Part shown: positions 16,646 through 25,295 of the stretch, piece by piece
Layout of the letters: each line of letters opens with the position of its first letter
Position numbering within the stretch: the stretch's first letter is position 1
The notes under the pieces: generated by a model
What the model was told of the DNA's origin: nothing
Database searches by the model: none
Seen by the model: the letters and a program-made list of their open reading frames with translations, nothing else
DNA from: Actinomycetes bacterium
GTDB taxonomy: Bacteria; Actinomycetota; Aquicultoria; Aquicultorales; Aquicultoraceae
Direction of reading: 5' to 3'
Length of the DNA: 42,251 bases
NCBI GenBank assembly: GCA_021794835.1
Contig: JAJYQA010000040.1
Span: 1-42,251 of the forward strand
Translations under genes and position numbers: made by a program

Positions 16646-17881
16646 CTACGGTAGATACTTCATAGGATCTACCGGATTTCCGTTTACTCTTACCTCGAAG
16701 TGCACGTGCGGACCAGTAGCTAGACCAGTCATTCCAGAGTAAGATATTACCTGGCCTTGGGAGACCTGCTGTCCGACCGAGACAGCTAAAGAAGAGTTAT
16801 GTCCGTACAAGGTGGAGTAGCCTCCTCCGTGGTCTATTACAACCGCATATCCATATCCTCCGTACCAGCCGGCAATAATTACTTTGCCTGTAGCCGCTGC
16901 ATGGACCGGGGTGCCAGAATCCACCACAATGTCAATTCCGGTATGCATGCGCCAGACTCCTAAGATAGGGTGGAATCTATAGCCAAAAGGTGAGCTAATT
17001 GGACCATGGACGGGCCAGATAAACTGTCCGTTGTATCTGCTGAAGCCCCTTGAGACCTGCCCGCTACTTTCCAGGGCTTTAATCTGGTTGGTAAGCATAT
17101 TTTCGCTGGCTAAAGCCATGTCCTCAGCGGCTTCAATATCTGTCTTCTGTTTCTGAATCTGAGCAAGAAGAGCTTTTTGACTGTCAATCTCGCTTTGGAA
17201 TTGCTTTTGCGTAGCGGTAATCTGATTCTTGACCGCCACCATATGATTTTCTTGATCAACAAGGGCTTGTCTCTGCTTTGCGAGGTCTTTCTTCTGGGAG
17301 TCGATCTCTGCTACTTTATCCGATACGGTCTTAGTCAGTTTCTTTATCTCGAGGATAAGCTTGGCATCGTTTTCCGCAATCATGCTGATAAACGAAGTAC
17401 GCTCAAATAGATCGGCTAAATTTTTTGAGCTTAGGAGTACTTCTAGAACATTTTGACCGCCGCCCATGTAGATGTTGTTGAGACGTTTGTTGTAGGCCAT
17501 GCGTCTTTGGGATAGCTGACCTTGGGCAGAGTTAAGTTCAGCTTGTGCGGCGTCTAGTCTTTTTTGCGTCTCGTTAAGTTGGACCTCAACGCTTTGCCTT
17601 TTAGCAGTAGTTTGGTCGAGCTCTTTTTGTAAGTTCATCAAGTCTGTCTGTAGTTGAGTGACCTTCTCATCGCTTAACTTGATTGCGTTAAGAGCATCCG
17701 CCTCACGCTGGTTTGCATCACTTAGCTTCTGCTTGTTTGCCTGAATCTGGGCCTTAACATCGCCTAGCTGCTTCTGCTTGTCGCTAAGCTGAGACGCTAA
17801 AGCCGTTGAGGCCATAAGAGATAGCGACAGTGCAATTATTATTAGAAATCTTGTCCAATAGAATCTGCGAAAGTGTACCAT
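16646..17881 (-). CDS. Secreted M23 peptidase with N-terminal coiled coil (EnvC/NlpD-like)
   Basis: An exported protein of about 411 residues. It has a signal peptide, a long coiled coil (about residues 30-270, rich in Gln/Lys/Glu heptads) and a complete LytM/M23 domain. The zinc and catalytic motifs are [21 protein letters not shown] (given as its core HxxxD) and GPHVHFEVR. It would cleave peptidoglycan cross-links or activate an amidase during division. ATG at 17881 is chosen; an in-frame TTG lies 9 bases upstream and neither has a good ribosome site. Single gene between a terminator-like hairpin and a convergent neighbour. Confidence 0.92.
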   Translation of the reverse strand: MVHFRRFYWTRFLIIIALSLSLMASTALASQLSDKQKQLGDVKAQIQANKQKLSDANQREADALNAIKLSDEKVTQLQTDLMNLQKELDQTTAKRQSVEVQLNETQKRLDAAQAELNSAQGQLSQRRMAYNKRLNNIYMGGGQNVLEVLLSSKNLADLFERTSFISMIAENDAKLILEIKKLTKTVSDKVAEIDSQKKDLAKQRQALVDQENHMVAVKNQITATQKQFQSEIDSQKALLAQIQKQKTDIEAAEDMALASENMLTNQIKALESSGQVSRGFSRYNGQFIWPVHGPISSPFGYRFHPILGVWRMHTGIDIVVDSGTPVHAAATGKVIIAGWYGGYGYAVVIDHGGGYSTLYGHNSSLAVSVGQQVSQGQVISYSGMTGLATGPHVHFEVRVNGNPVDPMKYLP

Positions 17882-17965
17882 GCAGGTCAATATTTAACCA
17901 TTAGAGGATGAATAAGTCAACCAACCAAGCGGGTGATATTTGCAATCTGGGCTATTAACCAGGGG

Positions 17966-17997
17966 TTAAAGTAAGAAAAAACTTTTTCTTACTTTAA
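17966..17997. terminator. Bidirectional stem-loop terminator
   Basis: A 15-bp perfect stem (17966-17980 with 17983-17997) and a two-base AC loop, with A and T runs. It lies 37 bases beyond the end of the LigD-PE gene, on the M23 side, and would separate the two transcripts. Confidence 0.75.
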
Positions 17998-18033
17998 CAA
18001 TCAATCGTCTGTTTTAGGTATACAGGCGGTTGG

Positions 18034-18510
18034 TTATTTAAAAATTAACCAGTCGCTGTCTTTGCCGCGTGTCGTCTTAACTAGGTGAAATTCCCCGAAG
18101 AGCCGTTTCCCATGAAGAACAAACTTAAGGCTGTTCGCTTTTTTATGCACAACCTCAAAAGTCCCCTTATCCCAAATCGAAACAGTACCTGCTCCGTATT
18201 GTCCCTCGGGGATCGTGCCTTCAAAATTAATATAGCTAACCGGATGGTCCTCAACCTGTACGGCAAGCCTTTTAACTCCTTTTTCATCAGATATTCCTTT
18301 GGGGACCGCCCAGCTCTTGAGAACTACTGGCCCAGATGGATTGTCGGATGAAAAGAAATCTGCAGGCAACTCGAGTCGAAAATCAAAGTGGTGGTGGCTC
18401 GCATAGTGCTCCTGAACGACAAAGCGATATAGGGAAGTCTTCCCAGGTTCTCCGGATGGTTCCGGGGTCTTGTTAAACTCTCGCTTTTCTTTATATTCTT
18501 CCAAGGCCAT
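18034..18510 (-). CDS. Stand-alone LigD 3'-phosphoesterase domain protein
   Basis: A 158-residue protein covering only the phosphoesterase module of DNA ligase D. It shows the HHHFDFRLEL metal motif, LKSWAVPKG, VQVEDHPVSYINFEG and IPEGQYGAGTVSIWDKG. In the family this module trims 3'-phosphate and 3'-ribonucleotide ends during non-homologous end joining. Neither ligase nor polymerase modules nor Ku are in the window, so partners must be elsewhere or it acts alone. The start ATG is at 18510. Confidence 0.92.
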   Translation of the reverse strand: MALEEYKEKREFNKTPEPSGEPGKTSLYRFVVQEHYASHHHFDFRLELPADFFSSDNPSGPVVLKSWAVPKGISDEKGVKRLAVQVEDHPVSYINFEGTIPEGQYGAGTVSIWDKGTFEVVHKKANSLKFVLHGKRLFGEFHLVKTTRGKDSDWLIFK

Positions 18511-18538
18511 ATCTGTATTATAGGAGGAGACAGGGGTA

Positions 18539-18558
18539 AGAAGCCAGGAGCCAGAAGA
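18539..18558 (+). repeat. Seven-base-period repeat (AGAAGCC AGGAGCC AGAAG)
   Basis: The same type of word array as at 15285-15303 and 27531-27542. Confidence 0.5.
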
Positions 18559-18603
18559 GAAATTATAAATTATCTCAACCCATTGGTTGAAAATATTGCA
18601 GTT

Positions 18604-18619
18604 GCCCGATTTATCGGGC
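18604..18619. repeat. GCCCGA-TTTA-TCGGGC dispersed palindrome
   Basis: A 6-bp stem with a TTTA loop. Close copies lie at 34685-34700 (GCCCGATTTATAGGGC), 34808-34822 (GCCGATTTACCGGGC) and 9875-9887 (AGATTTATCGGGC), all in intergenic DNA. Confidence 0.5.
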
Positions 18620-18696
18620 TCATGAACTTATTTGTTTCTCATCTTCGATTCTCGGCAAAAAACAGGTAGGATCGATTTTTATTGGGGGGCGATAGC

Positions 18697-19656
18697 ATGC
18701 AGATTCTAGTAACTGGAGATGTGCTTGCCAAGAGCACGGTACGTGAGTTTCAGCAACATAATGTTGCTGTAATAAACAAACCAGCAAATCTTACCGAGAA
18801 TACGCTTGCCGATACAATTAAGGACGTAGATGGCTACATTCTTGGCGGAAGCGAGAAGGTCACCGGACGGGTGATTAACGCCGCAGAGAAGTTAAAAATC
18901 ATCGTTTTTTGGGGGACACAGCCGCAGACATTTTTTACCTCTGGTGCAATAGACGAGATGAAAAAACGCGGTATTATTCTCGAGACCACTGGCTCTTCAG
19001 TTGGCGCAGTTGCCGAGATGACTGTCTTTTTAATAGGTGCCGCCATAAGAGATATCCCCTATCTGGTAAGTGAAATTTATCGGGGCAAATGGGATCAGGT
19101 GAAAGGAAGGGAGATTAAAGGAAAAACACTGGGAATAATCGGGCTCGGCCGGATTGGGCAATCGGTTGTAAAGAAGCTCTCAGGATTTGAGTTAAGGGAA
19201 GTTATTTACTACGACGTGCGCCGTAACGAAAAGGCTGAGCAAGAGCTCGGGGTAAAATTTGTTAAGCTTCCCGAGCTTCTCTCTAAGAGCGACATCGTAA
19301 GCTTGCATTCCCCTTTACTTCCCCAAACCATGGGGATGATAGGAAAGGACCAGCTTAGTATGATGAAGCCTACCGCCGTCTTGGTTAACGCGGCGAGGCC
19401 GCAACTTGTCGACCCGGGTGACCTTTATGATGCGCTCAATAAAGGAACAATCGCCAAGGCCGTCTTTGATGGGTACTATGTTGAAAGCGCCGATTTTTCA
19501 CTTAAGGCTGCCGGCAAACTAATGACTCTTCCGATGACCAAATTCTGGTTTACGCCACATGCCGCATTTAACACTAGGGAGGGTGATCTGGAGCAAAGTG
19601 AGACCGCCTTCAACCTGATGATCCAAGCATTAAGCGAGCAGTCTTCGGCGGCATGA
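18697..19656 (+). CDS. D-2-hydroxyacid dehydrogenase family protein
   Basis: A 319-residue NAD-dependent oxidoreductase of the D-isomer-specific 2-hydroxyacid dehydrogenase family. The nucleotide-binding motif is LGIIGLGRIGQSVVKKL (about 148-164). Active-site Arg, Glu and His are expected in NAARPQLVD, DGYYVES and FTPHAAFNT. The substrate (phosphoglycerate, glyoxylate or another 2-keto acid) cannot be told; there is no C-terminal ACT domain, which argues against classical SerA. The start ATG follows GGGGGGC. Confidence 0.85.
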   Translation: MQILVTGDVLAKSTVREFQQHNVAVINKPANLTENTLADTIKDVDGYILGGSEKVTGRVINAAEKLKIIVFWGTQPQTFFTSGAIDEMKKRGIILETTGSSVGAVAEMTVFLIGAAIRDIPYLVSEIYRGKWDQVKGREIKGKTLGIIGLGRIGQSVVKKLSGFELREVIYYDVRRNEKAEQELGVKFVKLPELLSKSDIVSLHSPLLPQTMGMIGKDQLSMMKPTAVLVNAARPQLVDPGDLYDALNKGTIAKAVFDGYYVESADFSLKAAGKLMTLPMTKFWFTPHAAFNTREGDLEQSETAFNLMIQALSEQSSAA

Positions 19657-19724
19657 TAAAGGAGGATTATGTTTGAATTTAGGTGTCCTTAAGTGAGGAA
19701 TGTAAGAATGGGGCGGTTGCCCCG

Positions 19725-20762
19725 TTAGCCAAAGAAGTAAAGCCGAAATCCCTTGTCTAAAAGAACATGTAGCCTTATCCAAAACATAAGCACAAATAAA
19801 AATCCCAGAGGGATATTTCGCAGGATAAGCATACGATAAGTCTTAAATTTAAGAAGTCTCTTAACTCTTGTCTCTAGGTGTAACTCACGGGTAAAATCGG
19901 TCTTGGCAACAGACCAGCTCGGTCTGACATCCTTGTAAGCAACCATGCGCTCGGCAACTTTAACCAGAGAGTTTGCCAGTTCAACGGGCTTTCCAGTAAA
20001 TCTTGCGGCTAAATGATCAGCCGCCTTTTCCCTTTCTTTCATCATCATATTAAAAGTAAACCAGGCAATCGGGTTAAAAAACATGAGGTCTCGACAGATG
20101 AGAGACAGACCAAGCCAGAAATTATCCCTTCTTTTAATATGAGCGATCTCATGGGCCAAGATGGCTTCAAGCTCATGCTCAAACAGACCATCAATTAGAT
20201 TATCAGGTAAAACTATAGCGGGGTTTAAAATACCAACCATAAATGGAGAAATTGTATCTGCAAGAACTACCTTAGGTGTTTTAATGCTGGCTCTCTTGGA
20301 TAAACTTTGCGTTAATCCAAGAATGACTCCATATCTAGCCGTATCAGTTTTTCCTCTTGCTGCCAAATTAGCCCTATATCTAACAATAGCAGACCATCTA
20401 ATAGCGATAAGCATAATTGCGGCAATTAAAACAACGGTAACTAACCAATCGAGAAGCCCAGTTCCATTTAGATAGTAGTAATAGTTATGAGAGTCTTTCA
20501 CGGCCCAAGATTGTGGGGCTAGGTTAAGTGGATCAGGTATTTGTGGTCTAATGCCAAAATACCTATAGTGATAGGTTTTTGTTAAATCAACCCCATTTAA
20601 TAATATAAGCAAAGGCTTCACAAGGGGGATAAGCAAAAACGTGTGTCTCACACCGGGTCTTTTAACGAAGATCATTACAATCAGTACCAAAAGCAGCGAA
20701 AAGGCGGACCCTGCAATTGTGGGTAGCATGTGGCTGAAGACTAATAACTTGAGTGTTCCCAT
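19725..20762 (-). CDS. M56 (BlaR1-like) membrane metalloprotease, copy 1
   Basis: A 345-residue protein with about four membrane segments and a cytoplasmic gluzincin-type site: LAHEIAHIKRRDN (HExxH) and a downstream MKEREKAADHLAA Glu. In BlaR1/MecR1 this domain triggers inactivation of the paired BlaI/MecI repressor. The C-terminal penicillin-binding sensor domain is absent, so the signal must be different. Its likely partner, the BlaI-like gene at 21963-22355, is separated from it by the opposite-strand M42 gene. The start ATG is at 20762. Confidence 0.85.
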   Translation of the reverse strand: MGTLKLLVFSHMLPTIAGSAFSLLLVLIVMIFVKRPGVRHTFLLIPLVKPLLILLNGVDLTKTYHYRYFGIRPQIPDPLNLAPQSWAVKDSHNYYYYLNGTGLLDWLVTVVLIAAIMLIAIRWSAIVRYRANLAARGKTDTARYGVILGLTQSLSKRASIKTPKVVLADTISPFMVGILNPAIVLPDNLIDGLFEHELEAILAHEIAHIKRRDNFWLGLSLICRDLMFFNPIAWFTFNMMMKEREKAADHLAARFTGKPVELANSLVKVAERMVAYKDVRPSWSVAKTDFTRELHLETRVKRLLKFKTYRMLILRNIPLGFLFVLMFWIRLHVLLDKGFRLYFFG

Positions 20763-20903
20763 TGAAAGACCTTGCTTGTTTACCCAACGATTTTCTCATT
20801 ATATAATAAGGCAATTATAAAATAAATTGATGATTGGTAAGATTTTAAGGGTAATAATTCCAGCAATAGATTTGTGAGCGGTATCGTTGAAGGGAGAGTC
20901 AAA

Positions 20904-21974
20904 ATGTCCAATTCGATTCAGTTGCTTGAAGAGCTGGTAAACACGCCTGGAGTTTCTGGTTTTGAAGACTCTGTTAGAGACGTGATCAGACGCCATCTTG
21001 AGTCTATTACAAATATTGAGATTGATAACCTAGGGAGCATTATCGCTCAAAAAGAGGGAAGCGACGAGAAACCTCGGGTAATGATCGCTGGTCACATGGA
21101 TGAAGTCGGCTTTATGGTCTCGTATATAAGTAAAGATGGGTTTATTAAGTTTCAGCCTCTTGGCGGCTGGTGGGATCAAGTTATGCTTGCGCAAAGGGTA
21201 GTTGTTAGGGGTAGCAAAGGTGAAGTGCCCGGGATCATTGGCTCCAAACCTCCTCACCTGCTTGCTCCTGAAGAGAGAAAAAAAGTTGTCGAGATGAAAG
21301 AGATGTTTGTCGACATAGGAGCTTCAAGCGACGAGGATGTTAAAGAAATGGGCATTAAACCCGGCGATCCGATTGTAGTTGTTAGCCCGTTTACCCGGAT
21401 GGGACACGAAAATATGCTGATGGGAAAGGCAATGGATGACCGGGTTGGCTGTGCGGTATTTGTGGAGGTTATAAAGCAGCTTCAAGGTGTTGGCCACCCC
21501 AATACGGTGTTTGGCGTAGGGACGGTGCAAGAAGAGGTGGGCTTAAGAGGCGCTAAAACCAGTGCTGATTTTATAAACCCAAATGTGGCTTTCGCCGCCG
21601 AAGTCTCGATCGCCGGTGATACCCCTGGAGTAGCTGAAAGCGAGGCCCAGGCCAAGCTTGGTAAAGGTCCGTCAATCGTTGTCCTGGACGGTAGTCTTAT
21701 CCCAAACACGAAATTGCGTGATTTAACCGTGGCAACTGCTGAAGAGCATGGCATACCGTATCAGTTCCAGGCGGGCATAAGGGGAGGGACTGATGCCGGC
21801 AGGATACACCTTCAGGGCATCGGGGTGCCCAGTCTCGTTCTTGGCGTCCCCGCAAGGTATATTCACAGCCACGTTGGGGTTATCGACCATAATGATTTTG
21901 AAAATACAGTGAAGCTACTGGTTGAGGTCGTCAAAAAGCTTGATGTTAATACTGTAAACGGATTAAGACCTTAG
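20904..21974 (+). CDS. M42 family aminopeptidase
   Basis: A 356-residue di-metal aminopeptidase of the glutamyl aminopeptidase/FrvX type. Metal and catalytic motifs are IAGHMDEVGFMV (His and Asp), KAMDDRVGCAV (bridging Asp), TVQEEVGLRGA (the EE catalytic base) and RYIHSHVGVIDHND (His). Such enzymes trim peptides in the cytoplasm. It is divergent from M56 copy 1, and its 3' end overlaps the convergent BlaI-like gene by 12 bases. A role in degrading the nearby small peptide is possible but speculative. Start ATG with GGGAGAG. Confidence 0.92.
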   Translation: MSNSIQLLEELVNTPGVSGFEDSVRDVIRRHLESITNIEIDNLGSIIAQKEGSDEKPRVMIAGHMDEVGFMVSYISKDGFIKFQPLGGWWDQVMLAQRVVVRGSKGEVPGIIGSKPPHLLAPEERKKVVEMKEMFVDIGASSDEDVKEMGIKPGDPIVVVSPFTRMGHENMLMGKAMDDRVGCAVFVEVIKQLQGVGHPNTVFGVGTVQEEVGLRGAKTSADFINPNVAFAAEVSIAGDTPGVAESEAQAKLGKGPSIVVLDGSLIPNTKLRDLTVATAEEHGIPYQFQAGIRGGTDAGRIHLQGIGVPSLVLGVPARYIHSHVGVIDHNDFENTVKLLVEVVKKLDVNTVNGLRP

Positions 21975-22355
21975 CTTTTCTTTGAGAACTAATAGCTCAT
22001 TAACTTCAGCTTCAGTTTTAAGCTTTAAAAGGTGGCGAAGTATAGGTATCGCGGAGCCACCGAGGATTCTATCGACCACATTATCGATGATCGAGCTTGC
22101 GACCTCGTTCTTACTGACCGCGGCGCTATATAAATAAGCTTTGCCGTTTTTATTTTGCTTCAGCAATCCTTTTTGTGCAAGGCTATTCATAACCGCCATA
22201 ATTGTTGTGTAGGGAATATAGCCCTTCTCCAGCATGGTTTCGTGAACTTCCCTTACTGTTATTTTCTTTTTCCCCCAGATGTTTTGCATGACTTCTGCTT
22301 CAATTGAGCTGAGGCCGTTTATGTCCGCACCCCTTTTTACAGCTCCTTTTTTCAT
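21963..22355 (-). CDS. BlaI/MecI-family repressor, copy 1
   Basis: A 130-residue winged-helix repressor: LSSIEAEVMQNIWGKKKITVREV, given by its ends, GYIPYTTIMAVMNSLAQKGLL and the wing NGKAYLYSAAVS. It shares most of its sequence with copy 2 at 25296-25697. In this family the paired M56 protease relieves repression. The start ATG 22355 has GGAGGGGG upstream; a longer frame is open but unsupported. A 16-bp palindrome (22381-22396) just upstream is a candidate operator. Confidence 0.9.
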   Translation of the reverse strand: MKKGAVKRGADINGLSSIEAEVMQNIWGKKKITVREVHETMLEKGYIPYTTIMAVMNSLAQKGLLKQNKNGKAYLYSAAVSKNEVASSIIDNVVDRILGGSAIPILRHLLKLKTEAEVNELLVLKEKLRS

Positions 22356-22380
22356 AAAACCCCCTCCAACTAATACTTTA

Positions 22381-22396
22381 TAGTTGCACGCAACTA
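22381..22396. promoter_or_regulatory. Candidate BlaI-like operator
   Basis: TAGTTGC-AC-GCAACTA is a perfect inverted repeat 25 bases before the repressor start. It differs from the classical TACAnnTGTA core of Bla/Mec operators. Confidence 0.5.
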
Positions 22397-22502
22397 CTTG
22401 ACCGAGCTCAAACAATATCTAACCGGATGTGTACGATCTTAATAATATTGGTAGATGCTATTATTACAGCATTTCAAGAATTTAGTGCAAGGGCTATATA
22501 AA

Positions 22503-22531
22503 AAAGCGAGGGAATATAATTCCCTCGCTTT
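22503..22531 (-). terminator. Strong terminator of the RiPP-like operon
   Basis: A 13-bp perfect stem (AAAGCGAGGGAAT at 22503-22515, its complement at 22519-22531) with a 3-base loop. On the minus strand it is followed by six or more Ts. It lies 6 bases beyond the radical SAM stop codon. Confidence 0.9.
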
Positions 22532-22536
22532 ACAGA

Positions 22537-23895
22537 TTAGCCGCTAGCTTCGGCAGCCAAATCGTCTCTTATGTAGTCGAGATAGGCTAGAATTGTTTCC
22601 CTCACTCGGTTGCATACAGGTTTATTGATGTCGCCGTTTACCGCAAGGGCGGAGTAGGCACAACCCCCACCGCAAAGCAATGCGATGTCGCACTCTTTGC
22701 ACTCGCCCATAGCCAGAACATTCCTGCCGTTCCACAGTTTGACCGCCTCATCATACATCTTAAGGGTAGGTCGGAACTCACCGATGGCATGCTCTTTGTC
22801 TCCCATGACCTCGGTGCAGGCATAGATATAGCCGTCCGGCCCGAAGACCATGCTCTCCAGATTGTTGGCCTCGCAGTAGTGAAACATGGGCTGGACAGGT
22901 CTGCCACTTTCCAAGACCGATCTTATATGCGCAAGGTTTCTAAGCATGTTTAACTGAAAGACTTTTTTGTAAGCTGGGTTCTCAAATAGCCTAAATACCT
23001 CACTTACAAGCTTATCTTCCGACAGAAAGTAATCGTAGTTTCCCTTCTGCGCGTGATCCCGGACTGGGGAGAGGTTGCATAAAAAATGAGGATTATCGAC
23101 CCAGCCATTCTTAATGAACTCGCTATACAATTCTGGGACTAAGTCTATGTTTTGGCGGTCGACGTTTACCCTCACAGCTGTATTGATTTGTATCTTTAAC
23201 AGAGTATCTATTGCTGAGCGTGTGCTGGCAAAAGTGCCTTTGCCATCGGCATATTTTCGCCGCAGGTCATGTACACTTTGCGGCCCATCAAGCGTGATTT
23301 GAACCGAGCGGATCAAGTCCCGATTTGCGTTAAGCAGATCAGAGAACTTATCCAAGTAGGTGCCGTTGGTTACAATACCTATCGTCAAAGACCTTTTAGC
23401 TGTTTCCTTGAATATTTTTTCTACTAAGGGTTTTGTTTTAGGGAGCAGCGGCTCCCCACCAAATAATTCAATCGTGCTCTCGCGGCCAAAGGTCTGCATT
23501 AGCTCATCAATTGCCTGGAAGACAAGGCCAACATCAGCTGTGTTCATAAAGGCTTTGCCGTTATGCGTAAGCTCACCTTCAAAGCAGTAAGTACACCTTA
23601 AATTGCAGCTATAGGTGGGGCAAATCGTAAAAGATAACCGTTTCTTTGAGTTTTTAAATGTATCCGCAACCATTTGCAGGCGTGCTTCTTCGGCAGCGTC
23701 GCTTTCAACGAGATAGCCGCGTTTTTTAAGACGCTCGATCATTGATCTATCGATTCTTCCTTGCCCAAGGTCAGGGGATTGCAGGAAGCGGTAGACCTGC
23801 GAATCCACAAGGTCTACCGCCCCGGTCAGCGTATTGATCAGCAGCGTCGATTCCTCCGAAATTTGGTATGACAAAACATATTTACTAGTTTTCAC
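22537..23895 (-). CDS. Radical SAM/SPASM peptide maturase
   Basis: A 452-residue enzyme with three visible parts. Residues 1-80 resemble the peptide-binding leader region of RiPP maturases (YQISEESTLLINTLTGAVDL). The radical SAM core carries CPTYSCNLRCTYCFEG, the CxxxCxxC cluster site, and ELFGGEPLL. The C-terminal SPASM domain contains Cys residues at YCEANNL, IYACTEV, GECKECDIALLCGGGCAY and VCNRV for auxiliary clusters. Such enzymes install thioether or carbon cross-links in small peptides. GTG start with GAGG upstream. A 36-residue peptide gene lies 79 bases upstream on the same strand. Confidence 0.92.
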   Translation of the reverse strand: MKTSKYVLSYQISEESTLLINTLTGAVDLVDSQVYRFLQSPDLGQGRIDRSMIERLKKRGYLVESDAAEEARLQMVADTFKNSKKRLSFTICPTYSCNLRCTYCFEGELTHNGKAFMNTADVGLVFQAIDELMQTFGRESTIELFGGEPLLPKTKPLVEKIFKETAKRSLTIGIVTNGTYLDKFSDLLNANRDLIRSVQITLDGPQSVHDLRRKYADGKGTFASTRSAIDTLLKIQINTAVRVNVDRQNIDLVPELYSEFIKNGWVDNPHFLCNLSPVRDHAQKGNYDYFLSEDKLVSEVFRLFENPAYKKVFQLNMLRNLAHIRSVLESGRPVQPMFHYCEANNLESMVFGPDGYIYACTEVMGDKEHAIGEFRPTLKMYDEAVKLWNGRNVLAMGECKECDIALLCGGGCAYSALAVNGDINKPVCNRVRETILAYLDYIRDDLAAEASG

Positions 23896-23915
23896 TTTAC
23901 CTCACTTGTCCGTCC

Positions 23916-23954
23916 TCAGCGAAAGTACCCGAAGCAGCACGAGGTGCTGTCTCT
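23916..23954 (-). pseudogene. Decayed second core-peptide copy
   Basis: Twelve codons reading RDSTSCCFGYFR then stop, with a stop immediately upstream and no start. It shares the exact 18-base stretch AGCACCTCGTGCTGCTTC with the intact peptide gene 71 bases away and in a different frame. It looks like a partial duplication of the peptide's core. The shared stretch is also a small hairpin (AGCAC-CTC-GTGCT), so an RNA role is an alternative. Confidence 0.5.
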
Positions 23955-23974
23955 TTAGCCTGGAATAATTCCCG

Positions 23975-24085
23975 CTACCATCCCCAGCAATATGAGTAAT
24001 AGAAGCAGCACGAGGTGCTATCCTCAAGGCATTCTGCGTGCTCGATTGCGTCCCAGAGCATATCATCCCTGTTAAGAGATCTCAT
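23975..24085 (-). CDS. Candidate RiPP precursor peptide (36 aa)
   Basis: A short gene between the M56 copy 2 and maturase genes. ATG at 24085 is preceded by GGAGGTGAT, an excellent ribosome site nine bases away. The N-terminal half (MRSLNRDDMLWDAIEHAE) looks like a helical leader. The C-terminal half, CLEDSTSCCFYYSYCWGW, has four Cys and seven aromatic residues, as expected of a substrate for a radical SAM/SPASM maturase. Directly downstream is a partial duplicate of the core. I do not recognise a known precursor family. The coding call rests on the ribosome site, the composition and the maturase next door. Confidence 0.75.
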   Translation of the reverse strand: MRSLNRDDMLWDAIEHAECLEDSTSCCFYYSYCWGW

Positions 24086-24133
24086 GCGTTATCACCTCCA
24101 TATAGCGGATAGATATAATGGCCGGATAATTGA

Positions 24134-25225
24134 CTAATGAAGAATTAAGACTAGCCTATCATAGGCATTGATTGCAATAATGGGGTGGATGAGAAGAATA
24201 GCCGTGATAGCAAATACTAGTAAGGCCCCTTTAAGCCAACGCAGGGGCAAAAACGAACGTCCGCTGGGTTTTTGTTTGGCGATGGAATTTACCCTTCGCT
24301 CCAGGGCAGATTTACGGTATAAAAAACGATGTAGAAAACCCTTTGAGAGGGCCGGGTAGGTAACCTTTTGGGCTGATTCAACTTTCTTGCGAAAAATAGC
24401 TACATCAAGCAGGGTGTTGGCAATTGCTTTAGCGGATAGGCCGGTTTTTTCCAGGGCTATTCTATCGCAGGCCTTCTCCTTTTCTTCTTCAATCATGCGG
24501 TATATTGGATACGACATCGGGTTAAAGAACAGCAGGTCTCGAAGAATAAGGGAAGCCCAGCTGGTAAAATTATCATGGCGCCTTATATGGGCCAGCTCAT
24601 GGGCCAGCATTATTTCAAGCTGCTCTTTAGAGAAATTATCGATTAAGTCTTTGGTTAATACTATTATCGGTACCCTGTAGCCAACGCTAAAGGGTACAAA
24701 CTGGTATTTTTTGGTAATAACTAGCTCGGGCTGCCTGACTTTAAACTTCCCAACCAGCTCATCAAGGATGGCATAGATTTGGGGATACTTGTCTTTGCTG
24801 AGGCGCTCTTCTTTTTTTAAGGAATTCAGGAAAAGGAAAAGCTGGACCCATCGAGCTACCAGCACGAGGATAATCGAAATAACAGCAAGCCGGAACCCTA
24901 ACTCAATGATTGAATATTTAAGGGTAAAGGTTCCGGGAAGTTCAAAGTGCGTTGGAATTCTTGGTGCTTTAAGCACCCCTAGCGGGTCATCAAATCTAGC
25001 CGAGAGCCAGAAATGCTTCTGAAAGTTGACGTGTGGATGCCAGCTTCCTCCTTCTATAAAATCAATCAGTGCCTTTACCAGCGGCAAAAAAAGAAAAATA
25101 AATCTTGTCGCCGGGTTTTTTATCCTAAAAATCTTTAGAATTGCAAGCACAATTAAAAGCGTCACTGCCGCTTGCAGGATCGACGGTATGATCTTGTCTA
25201 GCAAAAGCGATTGCAAAAGAGGCAC
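24134..25225 (-). CDS. M56 (BlaR1-like) membrane metalloprotease, copy 2
   Basis: A 363-residue paralogue of the protein at 19725-20762. It has about four membrane helices and an intact site MLAHELAHIRRHDN with a later EEEKEKACDRIAL Glu. It again lacks a BlaR1 sensor domain. GTG start at 25225. It follows the BlaI-like copy 2 gene by 70 bases, and its stop is 49 bases before the peptide gene's start. Membership in the peptide operon suggests it senses or cleaves the peptide or its leader, or only relieves repression. Confidence 0.85.
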   Translation of the reverse strand: MPLLQSLLLDKIIPSILQAAVTLLIVLAILKIFRIKNPATRFIFLFLPLVKALIDFIEGGSWHPHVNFQKHFWLSARFDDPLGVLKAPRIPTHFELPGTFTLKYSIIELGFRLAVISIILVLVARWVQLFLFLNSLKKEERLSKDKYPQIYAILDELVGKFKVRQPELVITKKYQFVPFSVGYRVPIIVLTKDLIDNFSKEQLEIMLAHELAHIRRHDNFTSWASLILRDLLFFNPMSYPIYRMIEEEKEKACDRIALEKTGLSAKAIANTLLDVAIFRKKVESAQKVTYPALSKGFLHRFLYRKSALERRVNSIAKQKPSGRSFLPLRWLKGALLVFAITAILLIHPIIAINAYDRLVLILH

Positions 25226-25295
25226 AAAATGTACCCTTGCCTTTATTAATCTGCCTCTTTAGTTCAAGAAGCTTTTTTATGCCATCTTCTTTATA
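25226..25295 (-). pseudogene. Duplicated 3' tail of a BlaI-like gene
   Basis: On the minus strand this gap reads EDGIKKLLELKRQIN in one frame. It parallels the real C terminus (EEDVDKLLELKGQLN) of the BlaI-like gene just upstream. It appears to be a small tandem duplication or the remnant of another copy. Confidence 0.5.

Noticed and set aside
23890-24090. Minus-strand repeats read as a CRISPR or tandem array
   Set aside because: Only two copies of an 18-base stretch with 53 bases between; they fall in the peptide core and its duplicate, not in an array.
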